From the NCBI GenBank assembly GCA_024707265.1, contig JANQAB010000003.1, forward strand, positions 806,001 through 870,000: a stretch of DNA of 64,000 nucleotides, read 5' to 3'. Below the pieces are notes generated by a model that was not told the DNA's origin, ran no database searches, and saw nothing but the letters and a program-made list of their open reading frames with translations. Both the position numbers and the translations under genes were made by a program. The stretch is from Sporocytophaga sp. GTDB taxonomy: Bacteria; Bacteroidota; Bacteroidia; Cytophagales; Cytophagaceae. Positions 1 through 10,826 of the stretch are shown in pieces. Position 1 is the first letter of the stretch; each line of letters opens with the position of its first letter.

Positions 1-1115
<1,115 letters not shown>

Positions 1116-1136
1116 TAATATTAAAAAAAATAGGCA

Positions 1137-1168
1137 GAGGCAACCCGAACAGGTTGCCTCTTTTTTTT
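1137..1168 (+). terminator. Rho-independent terminator of pgi
   Basis: A perfect 9-bp stem GAGGCAACC/GGTTGCCTC with a 6-base loop is followed by eight T residues, 22 bases after the pgi stop codon. Confidence 0.92.
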
Positions 1169-1336
1169 ATACTTTCCATTGCAGTCTGTACTCCTTACCA
1201 GACGGGCGCTTTTCACTTTTACAAAAAGTAAATTCCTTCCAGACGCCAATAAAATCAAAGGCCCTAACACTTTCACAAACATAACATTTCCTGCTCCTGT
1301 TCTTCAAATAAGAGGAACATTTACTCCCAACAACTT

Positions 1337-1603
1337 ATGAAGAAGATCTTATTAATTCTTATAACATATATACTTGTAATACCTGTTACGCATGCTGAAG
1401 CTATTGAAGATGTAAATACTTATAGAATTACAATGCTTGCTTCTATTGGCACAATTGTCTTATCCATATTTGTTTATTATCTCATCTGGAAATCCGGAAA
1501 TAATGCAGGAGCAAAGAACAAAGTCAAAAGAACTACAGTGCAGGCAGCGAAAATTAATCCTAAAGCAGTACCTCCTGTACAAAAGCAAAAAATGGCAAGC
1601 TGA
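1337..1603 (+). CDS. Small membrane protein of unknown function (88 aa)
   Basis: I do not recognise a family. The protein has an N-terminal signal-like hydrophobic segment (about residues 1-20, ending THA), a short acidic stretch, one transmembrane helix (about residues 30-50, IGTIVLSIFVYYLIW) and a strongly basic, Lys/Gln/Pro-rich tail of about 35 residues. It could be a single-pass protein with a positively charged cytoplasmic tail. It stands alone between two terminators, so it is probably its own transcription unit. The ATG is preceded by an A-rich leader without an obvious Shine-Dalgarno, as is common in this phylum. An overlapping ORF in another frame (1437-1760) lacks protein-like features. 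Confidence 0.6.
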   Translation: MKKILLILITYILVIPVTHAEAIEDVNTYRITMLASIGTIVLSIFVYYLIWKSGNNAGAKNKVKRTTVQAAKINPKAVPPVQKQKMAS

Positions 1604-1617
1604 GGTTTGTCTTTTAC

Positions 1618-1660
1618 CAGGAATTGCTTGCGGGGTTTTGCATCAATTCCTGTTTTTTTT
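1618..1660 (+). terminator. Rho-independent terminator after the 88-aa membrane protein
   Basis: Stem CAGGAATTG/CAATTCCTG (perfect, 9 bp) followed by eight T residues. It lies 15 bases after the stop of the small membrane protein, which supports that ORF being a transcribed gene. Confidence 0.85.
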
Positions 1661-1835
1661 ATTTAGTTCTACCAACTTTTTTTTCACAGGGATCCACCCA
1701 ATGGTGACAAAATACCACTCCTCCGGGAGACTTGAAAAGAACTTCACAATAGTAAGATAAGAGACTTGGAAAACAGCTTCATCCCTGCTCACAACCTATA
1801 AAAAATTTAAACTAAAGCAGAAACTTAACAAAATA

Positions 1836-1876
1836 AAAAATCCTTCCCTTTTAAAGATTTAAAGAAGAGAAGGATC
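1836..1876 (-). terminator. Rho-independent terminator of manA
   Basis: Read on the minus strand, ATCCTTCTCTT pairs with AAGGGAAGGAT (one G-U pair) and is followed by a run of six U. The rest of the 302-base gap 1604-1905 between two converging genes holds only this and the opposing terminator. Confidence 0.82.
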
Positions 1877-1905
1877 CAAACTTATATCAATATTCTGATG
1901 ATGAT

Positions 1906-2883
1906 TTAATCTATATAAGACTCCAGAAGCTTGGTTTCTTCAATGCTTTCTATTGTTACCTCTTCGATAGTTGCAGGGATCAGCACAGAGTCTCCCTTCT
2001 GGATGTTTACGGACTTTTTCCCGTACTTAATAACTGCCTTCCCTTCGAAGCAAACATAAATCACAAAGCAATCAAGACCTTTATATGAGCGGGAGATTGA
2101 ACCGTCTACATGCAGTAAATTGGTTGTAAAGCAGACATTCTGAACAAGCTGAACCGGCATATTGACTTTGTCTGTGTATTGTGTTTTATAATCGGAATAG
2201 TGGTTAAAATCAATCACATCCAGAGCCAGTTCCGTGTGCAGTTCTCTTTTCTGGCCTTTGCCATCCGCTCTGTCAAAATCGTAGATTCGGTAAGTAATGT
2301 CAGAAGTTTGCTGAATTTCAGCCAGAAGAATACCCTTACCGATAAAATGTACCCTGCCAGCAGGCAGAAAGAATACATCTCCGGATTTTACCTCCTCAAA
2401 ATTCAGAACTTCTTCCAGCTTCTTCTTTTCGAGGTATTCAAGGTACTTTTCTTTCGTTACTCCTTTTTGAAACCCTGTGTTCAGCCTTGCTCCTTCTTCT
2501 GCCTGAAAAACGTACCACATCTCTGTTTTTCCGAAGCAACTATGCTTAGCCTTGGCAACTTTATCATCAGGGTGTACCTGAATGCTCAAATCTTCATTTG
2601 CATCAATAAATTTTACGAGCAAAGGGAATTCATTTCCGAATTCCTTATAAATTCTTTCACCTACAAGTTTCCCTTTATACTCTTCGATCAGCACATCCAA
2701 GCCACAGCCTTTCAATACCCCCTCACTTACCTGGGATACATTTCCTTTTACACCGGAGATTTCCCAGGTTTCGCCACAATTTGGTAAGGGACTAAAATCT
2801 TTTCCAAGGATAGTCTTAATCTTTTGTCCTCCCCAAATTTTTTCTTTAAAAATCGGGTTAAACTTTAAAGGATATAATTCCAT
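1906..2883 (-). CDS. manA: Mannose-6-phosphate isomerase, class I
   Basis: Zinc enzyme interconverting mannose 6-phosphate and fructose 6-phosphate, in the cytoplasm, feeding mannose catabolism or GDP-mannose synthesis for glycans. The 325-aa length matches the short Firmicutes/Bacteroidetes type. The metal site is visible: Gln102 and His104 in IQVHPDD, Glu121 in KTEMWYV, and His179 in AGRVHFIGKG on the cupin strand. A second cupin-like C-terminal domain follows (KGDSVLIPA near the end). The start is ATG, about 160 bases divergent from htpG, so the two genes share an upstream region but no operon. No frameshift is seen. Confidence 0.95.
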   Translation of the reverse strand: MELYPLKFNPIFKEKIWGGQKIKTILGKDFSPLPNCGETWEISGVKGNVSQVSEGVLKGCGLDVLIEEYKGKLVGERIYKEFGNEFPLLVKFIDANEDLSIQVHPDDKVAKAKHSCFGKTEMWYVFQAEEGARLNTGFQKGVTKEKYLEYLEKKKLEEVLNFEEVKSGDVFFLPAGRVHFIGKGILLAEIQQTSDITYRIYDFDRADGKGQKRELHTELALDVIDFNHYSDYKTQYTDKVNMPVQLVQNVCFTTNLLHVDGSISRSYKGLDCFVIYVCFEGKAVIKYGKKSVNIQKGDSVLIPATIEEVTIESIEETKLLESYID

Positions 2884-3043
2884 ATTAAAATATCAAACCT
2901 CAAAATTGATAGATATAATTTAAACTACAAAAAGTATTAACGACAATGTTTACATTAATTTACTGTCAGATTGACAGTTCCCCCTTCAATGGAATGGTTT
3001 TTGAAAATTATCGAACAGAAAATTAATTAAATATAAAAATACA

Positions 3044-4862
3044 ATGGCAGAAGAAAAAGGTACTTTATCCATTCACACCGAAAATATTTTCCCGATTATC
3101 AAGAAATTTCTTTATTCGGATCACGAAATCTTTCTTAGGGAACTGGTTTCCAACGCTGTAGATGCCAGCCAGAAATTAAAAAAACTGGCTTCATTCGGAG
3201 AGTGTAAAGAAGAAGTCGGCGACCTTAAGGTTACCGTAGCATTGGACGAAAATGCGAAAACCATTACCATTAGCGACAATGGTATCGGTATGACTGCAGA
3301 TGAAATCAAAAAATACATCAACCAGATAGCATTTTCCGGTGCAACCGAATTTCTTGAAAAATATAAAGACAAAGGGGAAGACAAGCAGATCATAGGGCAC
3401 TTCGGATTAGGCTTTTACAGCGCCTTCATGGTTGCGTCAAAAGTAGAAATCGTAACCAAATCTTTCAGAGAAGGCACCGAAGCTGCTAGATGGATATGTG
3501 ACGGTAGCACGGAGTTTGAAATTTCTGCTGCAGATAAAACTACAAGAGGCACTGACATTATCCTTCATGTAGCTGAAGACAGCAAAGAGTTTCTTGATAA
3601 ATACAGACTTCAGAACATTCTTGATAAGTATTGTAAATTCCTTCCTGTTCAAATTGAGTTTGATGCAAAGGTTGTCAACAATCCAAATCCAATCTGGACC
3701 AAACAGCCTTCCGAACTGAAAGACGAAGATTACATCAATTTCTATAAAGAGCTTTATCCATTCACTGAAGATCCTCTATTCTGGATTCACCTGAATGTTG
3801 ACTATCCTTTCAATCTTACAGGTATTCTATATTTCCCTAAACTCAAAGGAGAGTTTGAAGTACAGAAAAAATAAGATTCAGCTTTACAGCCGTCAAGTAT
3901 TCATTACTGATGAGGTAAAAGATGTTGTTCCTGAATTCCTGATGTTGCTTCATGGTGTGATAGACTCTCCGGATATTCCGCTTAACGTTTCAAGGAGCTA
4001 TCTTCAGGCAGATGGTAATGTGAAGAAGATTAACACATACATTACTAAAAAAGTAGCTGACAAACTATCCGAGTTGTTTAACAATGACAGAAAAGGGTTT
4101 GAAGAAAAGTGGAATGACATTGGCGTATTCATTAAATATGGAATGATCAGTGAAGATAAGTTCTACGAAAAAGCTAAAGACTTCTGTCTGTTCAAAAACC
4201 TTAAGAATGAGTTCTTCACTGTAAACGAATACAAGGAACGCATCAAAGATAGTCAGACTGACAAGAACCAGGATATTGTTGCGCTTTATAGCTCAGATCC
4301 AGGAAAGCAGGATGCTTATATTCAGTCTGCAGAAAGAAAAGGTTATGATGTTCTATTATTAGATACACTAATTGACAGCCACTTTATTGGTCTTGTTGAG
4401 AGAAAAAATGAAAAATTCCAGCTGAAGAGAGTTGATGCTGATACTGTGGAAAAGCTTATAGATAAAGATGAAAAGCTTGAAAGCGTATTGAATGAAGATC
4501 AGCAAAAATCGATCAAGGAGATTTTTGAAAAAGTGATCAGCAGTCCAAATATGACTGTAACAGTGGAATCTCTTCCAATAGATGAACTTCCTGTATCTTT
4601 GACTATGCCTGAATTTATGAGAAGGATGAAAGACATGGCTATGGGCGGAAGAACAGGATTTGGAGAATTCCCTGATCAATTCAATGTAATCGTGAATGCT
4701 AATCACAAAACGGTACAGAAAATCCTTCAGGCTGACGGAGATGAAGCTAAATCAAAAATTGCAAAACAGGCATTTGACCTCGCGTTACTTTCTCAGGGAA
4801 TGCTGAAAGGTAATGACCTGACAAGCTTCATTAAAAGAAGTGTTGAGCTGACATTAGTATAA
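3044..4862 (+). CDS. htpG: Molecular chaperone HtpG (Hsp90 family), interrupted by one frameshift
   Basis: ATP-dependent chaperone that acts as a cytoplasmic dimer. The GHKL ATPase domain is complete: Glu32 in the ELVSNAVDAS helix, DNGIGM (about residues 78-83) and GHFGLGFYSAF (about 119-129). The middle and C-terminal domains follow. The frame breaks at the A6 run 3866-3871: frame one reads EVQKK then stop at 3874, while the +1 frame continues KIQLYSRQVFITDEV, exactly the family sequence. Removing one A restores a 605-aa protein of normal length, so I annotate one gene. A sequencing or assembly indel is more likely than gene loss because everything downstream is intact and conserved. Transcriptional slippage at a run of six A is possible but less likely. 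Confidence 0.93.
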
Positions 4863-4900
4863 AGCTGAAAGCTGAAAGTTTAAAGCTGAAAGTTTAAAGT
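4861..4900. repeat. AAAGCTGAAAGTTTAAAG-type simple repeat after htpG
   Basis: Short degenerate units (AAAGCTG, AAAGTTT) are repeated about five times directly after the htpG stop codon. A related run sits directly after the superoxide dismutase stop at 18755-18788. Confidence 0.6.
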
Positions 4901-4913
4901 TTTTCGTGCTTAT

Positions 4914-4947
4914 GAAAAAGCTGCTGTATTTTTATGGCAGCTTTTTC
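4914..4947 (+). terminator. Hairpin terminator of htpG
   Basis: GAAAAAGCTGC and GCAGCTTTTTC form an 11-bp stem with a 12-base loop, followed by a T-rich stretch. An in-frame upstream ATG (4906) of the next gene lies inside or before this hairpin, which argues for the downstream start at 5002. Confidence 0.8.
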
Positions 4948-5001
4948 TATTTTTACTGCTATGGACCATGCCGTCTCATAAAATTAAGATTACACTACCC
5001 T

Positions 5002-6460
5002 ATGTCCCGTAAAATAACTTTTACTCTTTATTTTATTCTAACGTTATTTTTTACAGCGCTCATTCCTTTGATTACCGGAACAAATGGAATAGAGCTGACC
5101 CATGACTCAGGATACTATGTACAGGCTGCCAGGTCTTTTGCTGACGCCAATCTGTTTCTGGACATTCACGGCAACCGATTAACTTTATACCCTCCCGGAT
5201 ATGCGCTATGGCTTTCATTTTATAAGTACACAGGATTAGACATCCTTACCTTTGCAATGTGGAGCAATGCTATTTTCTTCTTGTGTTTGCTCATCGTTTC
5301 CATATTTATTCTGAAAAAATCAATTAACAATTCAATTGTCAGGCTAATTGCTTATAGTTCTTTAGGACTTTCCGCAGTTATGATCCAGAATGGAGTATTC
5401 CTCTGGTCAGATTTATTGTTTATAGTTTTTTCAGTTGCGTATCTTTCTGCACTCACAACATATCTGGAAAACAAAACCGGGATATCATTTTTTCCTGCTT
5501 GTACTTTTCTCTATAGCAGGTTTTTATATCCGATATATCGGAATCACCTTTATTTTCAGCACCGTCATTGCTTTAACACTTTCAGGTAATTTCAGCATTG
5601 CCGAAAAAATAAAAAACATTATTTCATATACAATATACTCAGGCTTTCTTGTAGGGGTTTGGTTGATAAGAAATTACATAGTAAGTGGAAGCTTATCAAT
5701 CGAATACGGCAAAGGAACCAAATCCTTCCTTAAAAATATCATGGATGCACTGGAAATCATATCAACATACTTTATCCCAAACTCACTAACCTCTCTTGTA
5801 AAATTAACATTCATTATTATTCTTATAATTGCTCTTGTCTTTTATAGTCTAAAATTAAGAAAACAATTACCACCAGCTTTCAACGGACTTACCTCATTTA
5901 TCTTTTCCTATCTTGGATTTTTCATCCTCATCAATACGATCAAAGACATTTGTGACTTCGATGACCGATACCTTTCTCCTGTATTTATTCCTCTTATGAT
6001 TGCTACCTTTATAGTTATAGATAAGGCAATTGAAAATTCTAAATATAAAAAATATCTGATAACCGTTCTTTGTCTATGGCTAATATATCCGGCATACAGA
6101 ACATACAAAAATGGCCTTCAGTGGTACGGTGGGGTTGGTTACAATACAGTTAGCTGGAAAAACAATGAGGTTGTTAATGAAGTAAACCAATTGCCCCAAA
6201 GTCTGATCATCTCCAACAATCCCATACCAATCATCCTTATCAACAGTACAACTGCATATTCTATGGACTTTAAAGGTGCGCAGAGAAAAGATTTTTATTT
6301 TGTGGAATGGACCAATGACGAGCGCCTCCAATATCTCAACATCAGTGAAAAACAGTTCAAAGAACAATACACTTTAAAGGAGATAAAAAAGATGAAAGAT
6401 GCAACGATTTATTATCATGATGATAATGCATATCGTTCATTAATAAAAGGGGAAGAATAA
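5002..6460 (+). CDS. Polytopic membrane protein, probable GT-C-type glycosyltransferase, one frameshift
   Basis: An integral membrane protein of about 485 residues once a frameshift is repaired, with roughly ten hydrophobic helices. After the first helix comes an exterior loop with LTHDSGYYVQAARSFADA and then LYPPGYALWLSF, the pattern of lipid-linked-sugar mannosyl/arabinosyl transferases (PMT/ArnT-like GT-C fold, with an acidic residue in the first loop). A second soluble C-terminal part follows. The frame breaks at the T6 run 5488-5493: frame one reads ISFFPACT, while the +1 frame reads LLVLFSIAGFYIRYIG and continues to 6460. One T fewer restores it. I chose ATG 5002 (MSRKITF) because the upstream in-frame ATG overlaps the htpG terminator. 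The substrate is unknown and the family assignment is moderate. Confidence 0.7.
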
Positions 6461-6471
6461 GAAAATTATTA

Positions 6472-6624
6472 ATGGCTTCAATTAACCCTTACATGTTACA
6501 TCATGAGATCACTATAAATTTCACAGAGAAACGCATTGATACCACCAATGATGCACCTGGAGTTCCTGAAATCATAGCATTGATTTTCCTTCTTAACAAA
6601 GTACATCAAAACGGTCTTAACTAA
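6472..6624 (+). CDS. Possible 50-aa small ORF
   Basis: An ATG-started ORF of 50 codons in the gap between the glycosyltransferase and the VOC gene, beginning MASINPYMLHHEITINF. It has no recognisable domain, signal peptide or membrane helix, and its coding status is uncertain. Confidence 0.2.
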   Translation: MASINPYMLHHEITINFTEKRIDTTNDAPGVPEIIALIFLLNKVHQNGLN

Positions 6625-6733
6625 AATACTCTAACTCTCCCCCGGACTTTTGTAATTTTATAACATTTATGATTCTTCTCAGGTTTTAAAGATGAGTATA
6701 ATACTGTTTTAGAAATTACTTAAAGGTAAATTT

Positions 6734-7117
6734 ATGAAATCAGATCAAGTAAATGTTCGATATATAGTTGAAGATGTCGACACCTCAATTGAATTTTACA
6801 CAAAACATTTAGGCTTTACACTAGGAACCAACGCTTCACCGGCATTTGCGGATGTGACAAGAGGGAATTTAAGACTATTACTTAGTGGAAGAAAGAGTTC
6901 AGGAGGCAGCCCAATGCCTGACGGAACTATACCTATTCCGGGAGGCTGGAATCGCATTGAACTTGTTGTAGAAGATTTGGTCTCGGAAGTGTCAAAATTA
7001 AAAGCAAAGGGTCTTCATTTTCGAAATGAAATTTTACCAGGACCCGCGGGCTCACAAATTTTACTGGTAGATCCTTCCGGTAACTTAATTGAGTTATTTC
7101 AACTAAAGAAAACGTAA
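6734..7117 (+). CDS. VOC-family (glyoxalase/bleomycin-resistance fold) protein
   Basis: A small cytoplasmic protein of 127 residues built from one pair of beta-alpha-beta-beta-beta modules. It opens with VRYIVEDVDTSIEFYTKHLGF, typical of the first VOC module, and ends with LVDPSGNLIELFQ, the usual last strand carrying the metal-ligand Glu (about residue 121). The middle segment WNRIELVVEDLVSEVSKLKAKG opens the second module. Such proteins act as dimers in glyoxalase, dioxygenase, epimerase or antibiotic-binding roles. Nothing here specifies the substrate. It is a single gene with no operon partner, since the next gene is convergent. Confidence 0.85.
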   Translation: MKSDQVNVRYIVEDVDTSIEFYTKHLGFTLGTNASPAFADVTRGNLRLLLSGRKSSGGSPMPDGTIPIPGGWNRIELVVEDLVSEVSKLKAKGLHFRNEILPGPAGSQILLVDPSGNLIELFQLKKT

Positions 7118-7175
7118 AACATTTTCTGATTCAACTGCTATGGCTACAAAATAATAATTAGCTACTACTCTTTAC

Positions 7176-7651
7176 CTAATTTATTCGTTGGAATACCATT
7201 CGCTTTTCATCGTGTGTATCTTCAGGAAGATTATAAATCAGGTCTAAATGATTATCCTTAATTGAGTAATTGAAAGTCCTGAATAAAATCCCGCGCATCT
7301 CCATACGCAAAGAAGCAGTAATACATTTTTCAAGCTCACCTAAGTATATTATTTCATGGATATTATTCTTTACCTTAATTGTGTTATTTTTAAAAAATAC
7401 GATCTTGCCTGAAAAGGTAATACTATCCTTGTTGTTGGTAAAAATAAAGTTAAGCCTTTTGTTGGCATACATTTTAATTATCAGAAAGTTCTCACATCCA
7501 TTGTCTTCTGAATTTTTCACCTCACTATTCTTTTGAGGGCTAAAATACTTTCCAACTTCCATTCTCCAACCAGGCTATCCATCCTTTTCTGTCCGAACAA
7601 ATCATTGTGAAAAATAAAGAGTGTTATAAATATTGTAAAAATTGTTTTCAT
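7176..7651 (-). CDS. Exported lipocalin-like small protein, one frameshift
   Basis: About 158 residues when two frames are joined. The first frame starts at ATG 7651 with a signal peptide (MKTIFTIFITLFIFHNDLFG) and LVGEWKLE, the Gly-x-Trp opening of lipocalin-like beta-barrels. It then meets a stop. The second frame (from 7562) continues GKYFSPQKNSEV and contains alternating beta strands (LNFIFTNNKDSITFSGKIVFF). The frames differ by one base at the AAA run 7549-7551 (minus strand reads GGAAAGT); one more A joins them. Function is unknown. Annotating only the downstream frame loses the signal peptide. It is convergent with the VOC gene. Confidence 0.55.
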
Positions 7652-7878
7652 ATTTTAAATAGCCTCTGACTTTTTTAAATCCTCAAAACAGTTGTAGAGG
7701 AGAAAAATAAAACTTATGCGTTTGCATTTTAGTATACCACATTAGCCTTATTTGTTACAACCAGTGAATCCTATCTGAAATCACAGATAAGGATCCTTCA
7801 GATATATATACCTATTGATCAATTAAAAATAATTATATTAGTCTTTCTTTAATCAACTACAATTCCTCTACTTACATC

Positions 7879-9825
7879 TTAAGGAACCACACATTTTACA
7901 ACTTCCGAAACTCCTGATGAGTTGGTAACGAGTAGCAGGTAAATACCCTTTTCTATATTAATAACAATGTTTTCTGATACTGCTTTGGAAACAACTGTTC
8001 TTCCTAAAAGGTCAATGATGTCTATGTGCTGAGGTTGCGAAAGATTGTTGATTTGTATACTATTTATATCGGTTCGTACAAAGATCTCCGAATTTCTTTT
8101 CTTATTATTAGAAGCAACAACTGAAGGAGTATAATCAAGTTTTTTGTCCATCCAGATCAATCTCTTTTTGATATACTCCTTTACATTCTTTACTTCGGCA
8201 GCATAGCTTCCATAGGTGGTTGGATTCATATGCACACGAGTATTAAGGATATCCCAGCGAATAAAATTCAGTTTTTGAGATTGTTCTAATTCAGTTGCAT
8301 AATCATCAACGACATTTAATAAAGCTGACTCACTTAATATTCCCCAGTCCCGATAAGAGGCATATACTGATCTTATTTTCTCATATAAAACAGAATCTGA
8401 AAGTAAACGATTGACTATTGAACGCGCCTCCCCTGCACTACTTCCCCTGGAGGAATAAATCCAGTCAGAATTATTGTTGATTGAATAGGTACGATAATCA
8501 TTTTCGTAGGCTATATCAAAGTCCCAAACCGGTCCAAACCTAAAGAGATCTTCATTTCTTTTCTTGTACAGATAAGTACTCCAGTAAGTATCAGTATTAC
8601 CACTTAACTCACCTATTAAAAAATGCCTTACGAAGCTCTCCTTATCTATATATTTTGAATATCCATTTGTTTCATCTTTATAGTCAGAAGAGAACAAGGC
8701 ACTTTCCATTGAATTAAAATAGGATGTTATATAGGTCTTTTGTTCAGGTACAATCTCATCGTCTTTAGGATATTTAATAGTAACAGGAGTATAAGTTCTG
8801 GAAGAGCGGAACCATGAAATTTCTTTATCAGCATATCCATCTATTTCCAACAAGTATCCTCCTGATAAATTAGGCAGAGACACATCTTCAGGTACCATTT
8901 TTTCGATATCAATTCTTTTCTTGCCTACTTCTATCTGATCACATAGCTGGTAGGTACCTTTGTACTCTCCATTTAAAATAACATCTACTGCCCTCCCTGC
9001 CGGTGTGTAAGCCATATCTAAGCGTTCGCTTAAGTCAAAAGCCAGCAGGTTTCTCATTAAAGTTTTATCTCCATAGTTACTAATGAGTGTCCAGTTTTTT
9101 TCTTTAGCAGGCATATTTAACAACGAAGCTTTATTGTAAAGCTTGATTCTATATGGTTTCTTGGGAAACAACTCCCAACTGACATTACCTCTGCCTTTTA
9201 TCTCAAGGCTATCAGTAAACAGATGCGTGCCGTTTTCTGAAATTATTGATACGATTCCTTTCAGATATTTGTCTTTAGATACAATATCAGCAGCATCTAC
9301 AGTATGAATTGTAATCGTGGGCAAATTGGTTAGCTGATAGAGTCTGCTATCATTACCCTCTCCCTGATATCCATAAAATTCAAGTTCTCCAATGTTGCAA
9401 TATGAACCGGAAGGTCCAACATATCTTACATATCTGAACCCTTTAGAACAATCAACAACTTGTTCTGTGAGTATATTCTCCTTTGGTAGATCCTTGATAA
9501 TGAAAAATGGTACAGCATCACAGAAGTCAGGACTATTTGCCCCCTCAAATACCCCAAGGTGCAATTTTGAGGCGTTAAATCTTTGAGGACAATATGCAAT
9601 CTTCTCAATTACATATTTTTCTCCCAAATCCAAACCAACCCAGGCTCCACTATTCTGATTAGTACCGGATACGGTTTCAAGCTTGCCATCAAATGCATAG
9701 TGCAAATTATTACCAATGCCGATAATATTTTCACTCGAAAGTCTTTCCGGGATATTTTGTGCCTGAAGGGTTAAATAATTTATAAATACAATTACAAACA
9801 GGAGAGCATTAGATGATTTTTTCAT
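7879..9825 (-). CDS. CotH-kinase-family protein with discoidin-like N-domain and T9SS sorting tail
   Basis: An exported 648-aa protein. Order: signal peptide (1-22); F5/8-type-C/discoidin-like domain, about 30-154 (GAWVGLDLGEKYVIEKIAYCP), often a sugar-binding module; CotH domain, about 165-540, with KGRGN (210-214), KPYRIKL, NWTLISNYGDKTLMRN and FGPVWDFDIAYEND containing the Asp motif; then a type A T9SS C-terminal domain of about 70 residues ending in a KCVVP tail. CotH proteins are atypical kinases that phosphorylate spore-coat proteins in Bacillus. In Bacteroidota they are usually exported and of unknown substrate. It is a monocistronic minus-strand gene. The assignment of domains is firm, the role is not. 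Confidence 0.87.
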   Translation of the reverse strand: MKKSSNALLFVIVFINYLTLQAQNIPERLSSENIIGIGNNLHYAFDGKLETVSGTNQNSGAWVGLDLGEKYVIEKIAYCPQRFNASKLHLGVFEGANSPDFCDAVPFFIIKDLPKENILTEQVVDCSKGFRYVRYVGPSGSYCNIGELEFYGYQGEGNDSRLYQLTNLPTITIHTVDAADIVSKDKYLKGIVSIISENGTHLFTDSLEIKGRGNVSWELFPKKPYRIKLYNKASLLNMPAKEKNWTLISNYGDKTLMRNLLAFDLSERLDMAYTPAGRAVDVILNGEYKGTYQLCDQIEVGKKRIDIEKMVPEDVSLPNLSGGYLLEIDGYADKEISWFRSSRTYTPVTIKYPKDDEIVPEQKTYITSYFNSMESALFSSDYKDETNGYSKYIDKESFVRHFLIGELSGNTDTYWSTYLYKKRNEDLFRFGPVWDFDIAYENDYRTYSINNNSDWIYSSRGSSAGEARSIVNRLLSDSVLYEKIRSVYASYRDWGILSESALLNVVDDYATELEQSQKLNFIRWDILNTRVHMNPTTYGSYAAEVKNVKEYIKKRLIWMDKKLDYTPSVVASNNKKRNSEIFVRTDINSIQINNLSQPQHIDIIDLLGRTVVSKAVSENIVINIEKGIYLLLVTNSSGVSEVVKCVVP

Positions 9826-9993
9826 GAATGGCGGATTTTCATTAGTGAAATAAATATAAGGATTACTGTGATAATTTCAAGAAAAAATTAAACGATTTCA
9901 ACCATAACACCTTAATTCTCAACATTGAAACATTCTAAAAAATTGATAAAAATTTCAACGTCTGGCAATTTGGTCCAGACGAAAACTTAGTTG

Positions 9994-10647
9994 TTATGTG
10001 CTGTTTTTCTGCACTAAGTATGTGTCAAATGAATTAATATTCGATTGGTAAATTATTTTACCTGGAAAATGCTCCAGTAGTTTATTTATGTCTGCTTGTT
10101 TATAAATAAAGTCAATGCCAGATATTGCATAATCGTCAGACGTCATTACCTTAAATAAAAGATATGAATCAGGAGTCGAATTGGAAAAGAACCAAGAAAC
10201 TATCTTTTGTGGTATCTGCTTATCAGGAAATTTGTGGAAGAGATTCGAAAAAATTCCTATTCCATATTCAGTGGTTCTATTTATACTATTTGATATGTAA
10301 GTCTCGATATTTTTTTCAAATTCAAGGTTAAATATTGAATTAAATTCCGTCTCAGTTAGTGTATTTAGCATTTGAACTTGCTCACAATAATTAAGATAGC
10401 GTGTATATATAGAATCTGCAGGAGAATAAAAACCGCTACTCCGCCCTCCTTCACCATTGTCATGCTCAAGTTTTAATCGAGATTTGGCATATTTCTCAAT
10501 CCCATGATATCTGAGAAACGGTAATGAATTATATAGATCCAGTACGCAGCCAAAGTCATCAAAGCCAGCTTCAAATAAGTTCATTTTCTTAAATTCACTT
10601 TGCCTGTCGGTCGAAAAGTGATCCAAAATTGCTTTATAAGGTTTCAT
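9994..10647 (-). CDS. Hypothetical protein (217 aa)
   Basis: I do not recognise this protein. It has no signal peptide or membrane helix and is predicted to be soluble and largely alpha-helical in its first two thirds. The C-terminal third has mixed strands (GIDFIYKQADINKLLEHFPGK). The ATG start lies close to a region of low-complexity intergenic sequence. It shares orientation with the CotH gene and with the DUF488 pair but is separated from both by 170-180 bases, so it is probably an independent gene. It sits at the edge of a stretch with an accessory-gene character. Confidence 0.7.
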   Translation of the reverse strand: MKPYKAILDHFSTDRQSEFKKMNLFEAGFDDFGCVLDLYNSLPFLRYHGIEKYAKSRLKLEHDNGEGGRSSGFYSPADSIYTRYLNYCEQVQMLNTLTETEFNSIFNLEFEKNIETYISNSINRTTEYGIGIFSNLFHKFPDKQIPQKIVSWFFSNSTPDSYLLFKVMTSDDYAISGIDFIYKQADINKLLEHFPGKIIYQSNINSFDTYLVQKNST

Positions 10648-10826
10648 TCACTTTGTAATTAAAAATGGCATATAAAGATGAGTGTATATGGCTGGCGGGC
10701 ATTTAAAAACAGTTCTCGGCCCCGATAAACTATGACAAAGAGAAACACCTGACTTAGGGACTGAACCTCCCCATAACATATACACAGAGTTATCTGCTAG
10801 ACTAATATTATTTTCAATTTAAAGTC

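Noticed and set aside
3044..3874. htpG as two separate genes or a pseudogene
   Set aside because: The two frames meet at a six-base A run, and removal of one A restores a complete family-length protein with no other lesion.
3866..3874. Programmed -1 ribosomal frameshift in htpG
   Set aside because: The needed shift is +1 (skip one base), no stimulatory structure is evident and the same kind of lesion recurs in unrelated genes.
4906..5001. Upstream ATG (4906) as start of the glycosyltransferase-like gene
   Set aside because: It overlaps the htpG terminator and encodes a stretch unlike a protein start; ATG 5002 begins at the first membrane helix.
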